NCBI GenBank assembly: GCA_025403435.1
Contig: CM046338.1
Span: 16,739,316 to 16,803,315, forward strand
Reading direction: 5' to 3'
DNA from: Artocarpus heterophyllus
Taxonomy: Eukaryota > Streptophyta > Magnoliopsida > Rosales > Moraceae
DNA: 64,000 nucleotides
The position numbers and the translations under genes are program-made. Below, piece after piece: positions 10,951 through 23,400 of the stretch. The first letter of the stretch is position 1; the number at the start of each line of letters is the position of its first letter. A model generated the notes under the pieces. It saw only the letters and a program-made list of their open reading frames with translations, was not told the DNA's origin and ran no database searches.

Positions 10951-13900
10951 TGTGACGACCCGTCATTTCGGACAGCCACTTAACTTTCTTAAACATAATT
11001 ACTTAAATAGTAATCTTACTTACTTAGTAAAAAAAATGCTGAAATAATTTTTTTTTCTTTTAACATTATTTAAACGTCCTTAAAAACTGTTGTGACTTCT
11101 GTTGCCATTCAAGTTGAGACCTCACTCAACACTTAACTTTAAAACTATTTCAAATCATTTCTTAAAACTTAATAAGAAACATTTACTGAATCATTGATCA
11201 AAACTTAACTTTATAAGAAAATAAAATATTTCGTAAATATATCATAAAACTTTAAATACATTCCTTAAAACTGTGATTTTCTCAATATTTTGAAAATATT
11301 ACATTAAATAGTGGAACACCTTTCCTTTGCATAGCGGACGCAAACTGTGGTGGTATCCATACCCAAATCTTCGCATCTGTCCTTCGCAGCACCCAGCTCT
11401 TCTAATGGGTCCTACTGATCGCCCACATACTTCCTATAGCATGAAGAAACTTTTTATGAGCTTTCGCTCAGTAAGTTCAAACAAAATCTCACAAAGCAAT
11501 TAAACATGTTTTAAAAACTTTTCTCATAAAAATCTTTCTCTTCTTAACATTTTTCATGAACGTTTTTCATAAACATTTCTAAAAACGGTTTTCATAAACA
11601 TTCTTTATAAAACATTTCTAAAACGTTTTGCATAAACATTTTTGGTAAAACATTTCTTGATCGTTTTTCTTAAAACGTCATTTATAAACCTTTTCTTATA
11701 ACCATGAAAATGTTTTCATAAACATTTAACATAAAACATTCCTCAGAATGTTTTTCATATCATAAAAATGTTTCCTAACAAGAAAAGTAAGCAAAATCAA
11801 AATACATGTCTCCATTTATGCTCAATTATGAATTTTCAATTATGAGCATCTTATGATCATTCTTTTCTTACTTTAACTTTCTATCTTCATTTCTTAACTT
11901 TCCTTATATTACTTAAACTTTCTATTCTTGTTCCTTATCCTTCCTTATCGTATTTTAACTTTCCATCTTTTATTCCTTAACTTTCTTTATCTTATAACCT
12001 TTAGTGTTTGTACCAACATCTTTAATCATGAAATCATAAATGTGATGCTTCCCTTGTGGAAGACTTAAGACCATCGAACTTCGAGGTCATGTACCTCACA
12101 TCTAGGAGGTTAAACTTTAACTTTACTTTCATTACCTCACAACAAGAATGTTGGTACGATACTTTCTTTTTATCTTTATGTTACCTTCTTATTAACTTTC
12201 ATGAGCATATTAAATGCAATTACATTATTTGCAACATACTTGCAAATCATAGCTTGCACTGTAAACTATATTTCATAACAAATGCAACATAAAACACAAA
12301 CATATTTTGCAAATCATAATTTGTACTCTAAAACTTATTGCATAACAAATGCAACATATAACGCAATCACATTTTGTAAATTATAACTTTTATTCTGAAA
12401 CTTATTGCATAACAAATGCAACTTATTACATAACAAATGTATTATAAAACTTATAACTTAAACTATAAAATATTATGCATTATCAAAATGCAAAACATAC
12501 TTTAAATACTTTGAAAATCATAACTTAAACTTTTAAAAATATTGTGCATATCAATATGCAAATAGACTTTAAACATAACAGTTGCAAATTCATTGTAAAC
12601 CTTCTTTGCACTTCAAAACTTTTTGCATAATAAATGCAAACATACTTTAAAAGAAACTTGCATAATAATTGTAAACTAACTTACAAACGTATATATAAAT
12701 ATTTAAAAATTATTTACTTCATGCTATAGGAGAGGTTTGAAACTTACCTGGACTATGTTCTAGCGTTCTCTATTCCGTTCCTATCCTATTCATTGTCCTT
12801 CCATTAGTCGGCTTTCGTATCCTGATCATACGACAGCTGACTCATTAATTAACTTTCTTTTTATCAATCCACTAGATTGATAATAAAACGTAAACTGTAA
12901 CCATTCTTTCCTTTTAACTTGACTTGTATACTATAGGTTTACCCTTCCTTCACTTAGCTTTGCAACCCACCGGGGTTACTTTTCCTTTTAACCTTATAAC
13001 CCATCGGGTTACTTTTATTCTTAAGTGTTCCTTAATTAAACTTCCCATCTCACTAGCGGTTTCGTTACTTAACGCATTATGAAACATTTTTCGTCTAAGA
13101 ACATTATGCTAAATCGGACTGTTCGACTTCGTTTTAGCCGTTTTTGTAAAATTGATATTTTTACCCTTGACGGGTTTTTTCGTCCATTTCACAACTCTAT
13201 AAAACCTATAGCTTAACTTTAACATTTCATTTCTTACATGTTACGAAAAAATTCCCACTAAGGAGCGTTTCCTGACATCAGGCGTTTCAAGTCAATTTTA
13301 GCCATTTTTCATAAAATGACAATTTTGCCCTTAACTCTTTTTCCTCCATTATTTCCTTAACTAAACTTTAATTTCTTAAAAACTTAGCATCTACGGTACT
13401 TACTACCTACAGCAGTGTAAAAATTCAACATTTCTAGGTGAAAAACTCAGTTTTCACACGATTTTATAATTTTGGCCTGAAATACAAAAATATTTGCATT
13501 TTTGACCTGGAACCAAAAATAATATTTTTAAACTACTAGTCCCCATTTTTCACGAGGAACATTTTTGCTCAAAGTACCATATTCAAAATCCTTTGCAAAA
13601 ATGACATTTTTTCCCTTTAAAATTTTTTCCAATTTGAACAAATCCTTGTAAAATTAAAATCTCACAATTGGTTGAGATTTTTGACGAACTATCTATGCAG
13701 TCTAACAGTTTCGTCGAGATCTACAACTTTTGTGTTGTAAGTTTTTTGAAATTCCCAATGTACAACGGGTTTTTGGGCATTTTTCTATTCTACCGAGAAG
13801 AAACTTTTTTCTTTCAATTTAGTCCTTGGGGCATTTTTGTAAAAATCCATTTTTAATCAACATCTCTATCCTTACAAGGACAGTTCCAACTCTTGTTTCA

Positions 13901-14937
13901 ATCATTTTCATGCCCACACATCAATTTTGCAAAACTAACATTAAAATTACAAAAACATCCCTTTTGACATAAACTATCATTTGGCACATTCAACCCTTAA
14001 TTTCAACCATACCCATATGCCATAAATCATATCCCTATGGAATTTAATCAAAGCTTTGCTTGAAAACCCACATGATTTTTGAAATAACAAAAATCAATAC
14101 AAAACTACTAAACTTTAAATTTAAAGAATCAAATCTTACCCAAATAACACTTTGTGCTTCTAGCCTTCCAAGAGCTCCTTTAAAACCTTTTTCCTAAGTA
14201 TTTCTCACACAAAAATGCTTTGAATTAACTTTCCTTCTTTAACCCAAGAAAAACCATGAGAAACCTTGAAAAAAGTTAAGGTTTTTACCTTAAAACTTGT
14301 TAAAATTCCATGAACTTTGCCTTTTGAACTTAATTGGGGTTATTTTTGCAAATAGTTGGATTGAGAAAAATTTTAAGGAGGTCCTCTAATGGTGGCTGTG
14401 GGCTTGGAGGAAGAAGAAGTGAGATTTTTTGGCAAATTTGGCATTTAATGCATGCCTATCCCTTTAGGTGATTCATAGTAATCCATTAGCTAACCTAGGT
14501 GTCTCCATGGGATTGGGCCACCTCTCATGGCTTGGTGGCCTAGTAAAATTCAATTGGGTGTCCAGTTGGTGGGCCCCAAAATTTATACTGTGTATTTTTC
14601 ACCACATAGTATTTTTCTTATACTGCAGTGGTAAAATCAGTGCAAAAGCATATTCCTAGATTGTATAAAATATTTTACTTGCCTCTGATTTATTTTTGGA
14701 GGCCAAACATAACCTTTTTCATATTTACGTTTTCACTTAGCAGTATTCTTTCTACACTGCTTTAACTTAAATAGTCTAATTTATGTACTGCATGACCTTA
14801 AACAGTCTAATTTTTACACTGTATTGCTCTAATACTGTATAATTTTTTATATTATTATACAGTATTTTTCTTTAAACTGTACTTTTCGTCTTAATATAAT
14901 CCTTAATTTAATGCAGTAGAAATTCTCAGACGTTACA
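10951..14937 (-). mobile_element. Solo LTR, 3,987 bp, chromovirus-type
   Basis: On the minus strand it begins TGTAACGTCTGAGAATTTC (at 14937) and ends GACGGGTCGTCACA (at 10951), so it has TG..CA termini. It is flanked by the direct repeat AATAC at 10946-10950 and 14938-14942. No internal domain, primer site or second LTR is present. The interior has arrays of degenerate CATAAACATTT-like units (about 11520-11770) and AACAAATGCAACATA-like units (about 12180-12680), and no coding potential. The 'GGGTCGTCACA' end is typical of plant Ty3/gypsy LTRs. A solo LTR arises by LTR-LTR recombination that deletes the internal part. Confidence 0.85.
11520..12680. repeat. Degenerate short-unit arrays within the solo LTR
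   Basis: Two successive arrays: about 11520-11770 with many variants of CATAAACATTTCTAAAACG, and about 12180-12680 with variants of TTGCATAACAAATGCAAC. The units are imperfect and irregularly spaced. Confidence 0.65.
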
Positions 14938-14942
14938 AATAC

Positions 14943-17300
14943 AGTCTAAGGCTAATATCGGTATAAGTTAATTACGGTAAACTTTAAACTGCATGATAAA
15001 ATTAAATCGTTTTTAATTTCAAAATCATTCCTAGATTGTGTAAGCTTGAGATTGAAATTTTTCTATACTCTACCTCGATATTGACACATTCTTGACAATG
15101 TCAATTTTTTGAACTCAGATGCATTTTTTTACAAAAAATGCTACTAGCATAACTCCAATTTGTAATTAAGAGGTAATTAAGGATTTATTTTGCATTAGAG
15201 TGTTTCTCGATATGCTATTAATATTGTATTGTATTTGAAAATTCTTAAATTTTAAATTCCCAAGTTATCTATAGATTGAAATTTCTTTTGTCTTAAATTA
15301 TGGTGGAAATTATCAACCAAATTATTCGATCATGAAATGTAATAAATTAAACAAATATTTTCTATAAATTTTGAAATATTCATATTAATTTCATAAATCC
15401 TTCAATTTAGAAAATCACACTTGATATTTTTCAGGAAAATCCTTGACTTAGATATGTAAATTACATTATTTAATTCTAGGATTTTCTTGGTTATCACACA
15501 ATAGACTTGTAAAACCATACCAACCAATATACATAGAGATTATTACAAACTAATCCTCACTAAATCATAAACTAACTCATAAAAATACAAACTTTAAACC
15601 AATTTGTAGAACAAAGAAGAAACAAAAGTTTAGAGTCTTACCCTTAATGATTCACTCTTTGGAAACCACTTTAAGAAACTAGTTTCTCCTCATTCTTCTT
15701 CTTGGTTTGATCTCTAAAACATAAACTTAACTTAACGAAGATATAAATTTTGTTCTAACTAAAAATGAAGAAGAAAGTTAGAATGCCCTTGATGATCTCC
15801 TAGAACAATCAATTTCTTCTCCTTCTCCTTCTTATTTTTTCTTTTTCTTTTTGGCTAGGAATTTATAGTGGAAATGGAAGGAAAATTTTGGAGAAAAGCC
15901 TTAGGGTCGAACCGATTTTGTTAGAGGGAAAAAAAAAAGAGAAAATGAGCCAAAATGTCTTATTGGTTCTAGGGGAATTATTTATAGGCAAATGGACTAA
16001 TTTGGTCTTAACTTTTGACTTTGCTTTAATTAAGTTCTTAATTAAGTTTATTTGAACTAATCTTTGGGCCAAGAAGAGCTAATGTGGGCACCATACTTAA
16101 GCAAGGAAGAGAAGGGATTAGCATCTCAAAATGTCTCCAAGTACATCATTAAATCAATACTTAAATCAAGTCAAATGTTGTACCCTTGAGCCTATCTTAA
16201 AGATTTCTCAAGACAGATGAAATTTATAATGGCCGGAGATGACTAACTTAGCTAACAAAAAATTTTTGTTCCGATGGGTCCTTTCTTGCCTGTCACTTAC
16301 AATTACACACTAAACACTATCTAAACTGATATCGATATATATTTTAATCACATAGCAATATTGGACTATTTTTAGTCTTAAAATTATTTCTGGACTAATT
16401 AAAAATTTAGAATTGATTTTTTTCTACATCTAGCCTCGGTAATGACATAATCTTCTAATAGAGTCAATTCGTGAGCTCATATAGCATTTTTTATCGAAAT
16501 TACTACTTGTGTAACTCTGATTTTTAAGTAATTGACAATTAAGGACTTATTGAGAGTTATAATGTTTATCGGTATACTGCTAACATTATACTGCACTTGA
16601 AAATCCTTGTAACTAAAATTCTTAGGTTATTTACAGGTTGAAATTTCTTTTGCCTTAAATTGCTATGAAAATTTATCAACTGAATTATTTAATCAAAAAA
16701 ATTATTAAATTTAAATTTACAATTTGCTAGAGAATTCTTGAATATTTTTATTAATTCCATATATCCTAGTGATAAAAAATCAAACACAATATTATTTAGG
16801 AAAATCTGTGACTTAAATATGTAAATTATATTATTTAATTTTAGGATTTTCTCAGCCATTACTAATACAGGCTAAGTATTTAGTGCTTGCAATGTTAGTT
16901 CCTTGATTTCACTATTAACAAACTCTTTAAATTAAATAAGAACTTATTAATTTCGTTTGATTGTGCTAAAATGCTTATCTATACGCCTTTAATACATTAT
17001 TCATACTTGAAATTCTAATCTATTAAATTTAATGTCCCTCACTAATGAACTCCATTTATTTTTAACTTGAGGATGAAAGGTTTGGATCTTAAACTGTTTC
17101 CTAACAATATCCTTATGACTCTTATCGGTATTAAACGCTACCAAATTCACTCTAATTATAGAATCGTGGAAATTCATATTAAGTGTTTGAGTTTTTTGAG
17201 AAAACCCTTGATTTAAATTTTTGAATTTTATAAAACATAATTAATCTAATGCTTAGTTATCAGACAAAAATTTCGCTCGGACTGTTAAAAATTTATCGAC
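14943..17300 (-). mobile_element. LTR remnants of a second family (minus), two related blocks
   Basis: Blocks at about 15040-15497 and 16395-16870 are diverged direct copies of one another. Both are related in inverse to 31232-31672. On the minus strand the first begins TGTGATAACCAAG at about 15497. Between them, 15640-16080 has a minus-strand TATA box (CTATAAATAA, about 15988-15977) with a leader rich in AAGAAG/CTTCTT, like a retroelement promoter. No gag or pol text is visible. Confidence 0.5.
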
Positions 17301-20235
17301 TTGTCTAAAGTCAATCATTTTCTTAAATTTTCATACTCTCTCATGAACGTTTCTCGTAATTCTTACTAAAACATAAAGCTCTAAACTTATATTTTTCTAT
17401 GACTTAACAATGCACAAAAGACAGAATTTTTGAAAAGTTCCCTTTTACTAAGTCGTCTAAATTTTTTAAATGTTAAAGTGGCATGCATGCCTTTCACTTA
17501 TTTGTAATCCATTCTAGAATGGTTATAATTTAATTACTCTCAATCCATTCTCCACGTATTATCATCCCATGGTCATTGAGCCTATTTTTTGTTAGGGATG
17601 ACATTTCCTTTAGGTTGTTTTAAATATCCAATTTAAATAATAGAAAAATCTAGTTTCCTTACTTGTTTTTCATCAAACTAAACGTGATACTATTATCTTT
17701 CACTTGCATGTGTATGGTAAAATTTAATATATATAACACTTCACAAACATTCCAAGCTGGTTGAGGAGGTTGTTTCTATAAACATAAGATTGATTTTGAA
17801 TTTATAGGTGCACATGTACAGGAGTATAGATGATAACGACTTAAAAAAAAAACTGGTAAGATCAACGTGAAGTGTGTTTATTTAACATTGGCCATTTGGT
17901 ATTTTTTAGCAAAAAAAATCAAATATTGTGGGCGTAGTATGGTTAGTTTCGTTAACTTTTGATTTCATTTTTGGCTGTTTTCCATTTTGTACTAATGTGG
18001 TTAGGTTCAATTTGCTTTCTTCTTGTTTTATATTGTTCCTGTTCAATAAATTTCTTTTTCAGCCAAACTCCCCCCTCCCCCGCCAAAAAAAGATAAAATT
18101 TTAATGCCCATCTCAAGTGTCAACCCCAAGCAGCAAAGAACGGAATATTTTTCTTTCTTATCTCTCCTTCTAAAATAAAAGGTAAATTATTGCACAATTC
18201 TCTTTTTGAGAATTGTTGCATAATTCACATTCATATTTCATACCTAACTTATTGTGTTCATTCTAGAAACCAAAGCCCATTTGGTGGAAGGATTTACATA
18301 GTTTGAACTAAATATTCTTCTTAAATCAACATTTGACAATAAAAAATTGAGCCTCATTTTAAACTATAATTAAATAGTTTGAACTCAAAATTCTTCTCAA
18401 ATTAAAAAATATACCCTTATTTCTAATATTTTGAACTTACTTTTAATTAACATGTTTTAAACCGTCAAAATTTAAACCACCGCATTTTAAAAAGAACCCA
18501 AGTTTGGATTTGGAGATAATATGCTCTTAGGGGAAAAACGAAAGAAAAAGAAGTATAAATAATATTCGAGATGGTACCACATCAACTGCCACCATTCAGT
18601 TAATCAAAAAAAGGAATTAATAAAAAGAAGACAAAAAGGGTAAAAGCTTTTCCTTTTATCCAAAAAAAAGAAAAGAGTAATTCTATTTAACTTATAGAGT
18701 TATAATTCTACTACTAATAAAATAGTAAGACTTAGTTTAAAAAGTATATTATATATAAAAACTGAGGCTTATAGTTTTATAATAATGGAAAATAATGAGG
18801 ATAAAAAGGATTTTTAAAAGAAAAAAGAGCTTTCCCATTACACACAATTATTTTGCAGATATGGTCAAAAAGGTCAATGTCACCAATCTTACTCTGAGTA
18901 GTTTTCTTTGTTTTAAAGAATGCAAACAGTCGACGACTTGTAGAACTTCAGGTGATAGAAACGTAAATTGCTTTGCCCACTAACATGGCCGACCCAATTT
19001 TCAAGAAATTTACTACTAAAAACAGTGCGACCTACACTTTTTTTTTTTTTTTTGGGTGAATTACACATCCTAAAGATAAAGACGATGATATGGACCATTT
19101 ATTTATTCATCTATTTATTATAAGAAAACTTTTATCAGTTTATAATGGTATAACATCTCTATTGATATGGTGTTTTTTTTTTATTGTATCATTAAATTGC
19201 TCCCTTTATTTATTCATGTATTTATTACAAGAAACATGTGTCAGTTTATAATGTTATAAAATCTCTATTGGTATGGTGTTTTTTTTATTGTATCATTAAA
19301 TTGCATCAAAATTATACATGGATAAGGAAAAATGCAAATATAGTGAAACTTGATAAAAAAAAAACTTAATATTAACAATTTGGATAAATTATCCTTGTAT
19401 ACCTTATCAAACAACTTTATTGCAACACATACAAATGGACGGAAATTATAAAAAAAAAAAAAGAAAAGGAAAAAAGGTAAGAAGAAATTCCCAACTTACA
19501 ATTCCTAACCAATCTAGTGTCATAAATTTTGGTACTAGGCCATATGCATAAACATGAATTGATGCCGAACCAACCCTTTTCCAATGGATCCTTGTAGCGG
19601 CTAATTGTTTGATAAGAGGGAAAGTGAAAACAAATAAATAAATAAATAAGCACATGAAATAGTGGGAAGGTTTTGAGATCCTTGGTTATTTAGTAAGAGA
19701 AAGAAGGAGGGAATTGACATTAAGAGCGAGATTTCGAATCCTTTAAAAGAATCCAAATTATTTCAATCTATAAAAGATGTAGAAATTAGGGATAGAAAAA
19801 CCCATACTAAACACACAGAAAAATGTGATATTTTCTCTCCACATTCCTCACCTCGATAATGCATATTTTTTCCTTTATAGATTTCTGTCCTACCAAACAC
19901 AGCCTAAAAATGTATCAACAGTGTTATCTTTATTTTTTAATAAAAACAAAAGCCAAGAAAATTGAAAGGAAAAAAAATACTACAAAGCATGAGGAAAGGA
20001 AAATCAGAATGGGATCAAACGAAGAGAAATAGATCAGGGGTGGGCCAAAATGCCATTATCAACAACACTAGTCCTACAACGAGTTTGTCAAAGATAGAAT
20101 AAATTCCATAGAAAGGATCCATGAATAAGAGCGGATTTTGTTCATCAATATATAGACGACACACGCATACCACACATCATGCATGCGTTTGCCACGTGAA
20201 CATCCCAATCACCATCTGTATATACACATATTAGT
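17301..20235. other. Intergenic region upstream of SWEET-A
   Basis: AT-rich, no gene. It contains a 107-bp tandem duplication (19098-19311), a C-rich tract near 18070, and poly-T/A runs. Short ORFs here have no recognisable content. The last few hundred bases are the likely promoter of the SWEET gene. Confidence 0.5.
19098..19311. repeat. 107-bp tandem duplication
   Basis: Units 19098-19204 and 19205-19311 each run TTTATTTATTCAT ... CAGTTTATAATG ... ATCTCTATTG.TATGGTG, a T-run, then ATTGTATCATTAAATTGC. They differ at a handful of positions. Confidence 0.85.
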
Positions 20236-20250
20236 TATTTATATATCACC
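20236..20250 (+). promoter_or_regulatory. Probable TATA box of SWEET-A
   Basis: TTATTTATATATCACC lies about 70 bases before the ATG at 20311, with a CT/CA-rich stretch between. The position is plausible for a plant core promoter with a short leader. Assigned by position only. Confidence 0.4.
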
Positions 20251-20310
20251 ACCTTCTTCATTAATTTTCACACAAAGTTAATCACACTACTACTCTCTAA
20301 TTCCGCTACA

Positions 20311-20427
20311 ATGGCTGCAGTGAGTTTGAGCTTCATCATCGGCATTATTGGTCAGTTTCTACTTTTCATTACCTTTGATTCTCAGGATATCTCTATCCAT
20401 GCATATATACATACATGCATACATATG

Positions 20428-20458
<31 letters not shown>

Positions 20459-23400
20459 TTATCTTCTTCAATTTGAGATTTTGGGTTCCCTTTAATATAG
20501 CATTTTTATGAGTTTACTGTTAATTTGTTTTGCAGGCAATATAATTTCTATACTGGTTTTCACTTCTCCCATGTAAGTAAACCATCTAGATTCTACACAA
20601 ATTCTTAACTTTCTCTTTGTTATTCAAAAAAGGCATTGAGTAATTATTAATTTGTTTCTGTTTGATTTTGCTTATTATTATTTTCTTGCAAGTCTTTCAT
20701 ACCCATTTTTTAACCCATTTCATATAGATAAAATTGTGCTCTTGATGGTTAACCAGCACCATTAATGTGCTTGCACTAAAAAAAGGAATATAACTAGAAT
20801 TTTGTATTCTTTCTGGGGGGTTACAATTTAGTTACATTTAAAGAGCGTCTAAAAATTCAGTTACAATTTGAAGTGTTGACTTTTGTTGATACTTCCTTGT
20901 ATAACGAAGAAAATAAAAAGAAAAAAAAAATTATCCTAATTAATCTCCAACTATGAATTCCTTGTGTTAGTCTCATGTAAATGACTGGATTGGAAAATTA
21001 ATTGGAAATGGAAAAATAAAGATATTTCTTTTTTCACTTCACAATTTCCATATTAAGTGACTATGTTTTGTTTGTAGAAAAACTTTTTGGGGTGTGGTGA
21101 AGAAGAAATCAACAGAGAACTACCAAGGGCTTCCTTACACAACTACACTTTTGAGCACAAGTTTGTGGATATTCTATGGACTTCTCAAACCAAACGGTCT
21201 GCTAATCGTGACCGTTAATGGCGCTGGCGCCTTCTTGCAACTCATCTACGTCACTCTTTTTCTCATCTATGCCCCTAGGGACAAGAAGGTAAATTAACAT
21301 GCTTCCTTAATCTACAAGCTAATCACAAATGTTTTCCATGTTTGCTCAATTTAACCTTTTAGTTAGGAGGTTAAAACCAGTTAAGGACCCCATTTGGTCC
21401 CACTTTAGCGTAAATGTAAAAAGCAAAACTCCAGAGTTCTTTTTTTCAGTTTTTAAGGTGGGATATTTTACCGGTGGTGCATACTTGTAAACTTTAAATC
21501 TAATTAAAATTATATTAAATAAAAAAGTATATAAAACTGACAGAATATGATATATAACACTGCAAAACAAATTCTTATTAGTAGTGTTTCTTTTCTTTTC
21601 TTTTCTTTTTATACCTTATTGTAAATTTCTCATTTTTACTTATCATTTTGTCCATATTGGGAATGGGATATTTATATGGCTTGCCGACCGAACATTATTG
21701 CAGGTAAAGACAGCCAAGTTAATTGTTACGCTTAATGTTGGTTTTGTTGGGTCAATAATTGCATTGACTCTGCTTGCCATCCGTGAAGAAATAAGGCTTA
21801 CTTTTGTTGGAATTTTATGTGCTGCTTTAACAATAGGAATGTATGCGTCACCTTTGTCCGTCATGGTAAGTTCACCAAATTTAAGCACCAAAATTTTTAA
21901 AGTAAACTTCTGTCCTGTATTAACGTGATATTTTTCTAGGGTACTTTAGAGCTGTAAATATGTGCCGAGCCAAAAAAGCTTACATTTTGGGGGGGGGGGG
22001 GCGCGGCGGCCAAAATAACCGCTTCACTGCAAAAACCATCCAAAGCACATTATAGATTTCATTTTATGAATTGGTTTGGTGTCTAATTAGTGTTTAGCCA
22101 CAATGTGTTGTTTGGTTTGCAGTTTGAAATTTACAAATCCACAATTAACCAAATCGCATTGCATATTATCATTTGTGTAAATTTTTAACACATGTCTTCT
22201 ATGATTTTACTATGTTAACTTTTATGATTATTTAGAACGGTCTTGAATATTTTTGCCTATGTAATATAAAACCAACACATATAAATCTCATAAAAAAAAA
22301 TAAAAATAATGCACTTACGTATAGAAAATAAGTAAATGCTTTTATTATTATGTTTTATTGATATGTGTTGAATATTTTATTTTATGTATAGATATTAAAA
22401 ATATATTAATTGCACAAATGTGTTAAATTTTTTGTTTGGTCTAGCTTGTTAAGGCATAAGACAAATTGCATGGCCTACACCACACCACGCCATATAGTGT
22501 TATGGTTTTGACCTGAGTATGTATTTAATTTTTTGAACCGTGGTTAAAAAATTTCGCAGCACTTACGTTTTGGTGAAAATTTTTTAGCAGTAGCCGCCCA
22601 ATCCACACCGTGCTCACTCCTAGATGACGTGTAGTGCACCTTTTGGTCGCAGAGCTCTACTTGGACTGCACATAGATCCATGAGAGACCAAACTTGATTG
22701 GATTTAGGGTCTTGATTCACGGGCCAGGCCGTATTGTTATTATTATTATTATTTTATATTAAATCACGATGCGTTCCGTGGGTTTTTTTTTTTTTTTTTT
22801 TGGGTTGGGTGGAAGAATTTAAAGAAAGGGACAAAAAAAATTTGGAATTGAGTAAAGATTTTTTTTTTTTTTTTGAACCAAAAAAACATATTTTTTGTGC
22901 AGACAAATTGTCTCAATTTTTTTCAAAAAATAAAAAAAATGACTGTAGCAGGATAAGGAACCTCAAAAGGATGAAAAAAAAATGAAACCGTTTTGATGTC
23001 TAAAAAACCTTTTTTTGTGTCAAAAACTGTCCAAAAAATAAGAGGTCATTCACCAAATTTTTTTTTTCCAAACAGTCATTTTTAAAAATCTCCCTTTGCC
23101 TAGTGTCTGGCTCGATCCACATGAAGACCCAAGATAGGAAGCCTCAGCCTAGACATTTGGGCCAAACTAGACTTAGTTTTTTTTTTATTTTTTATTTTTT
23201 ACGAGGGAAGGAAAAATACTATCATTATTGAGTGGGACTCAACATGACTCGAACCCTCAATTTATAGTTAGGATGGAATGACTTACAACCAACTAGACTG
23301 GCTAGTATAACATTTCTTTTTATTTTCAAATCTGTAATATTCGAGCTAGATGAGCTCTATTTTCTCTTTGTTGGCTTGAACCTGCCTGTATTTCCCTCCT

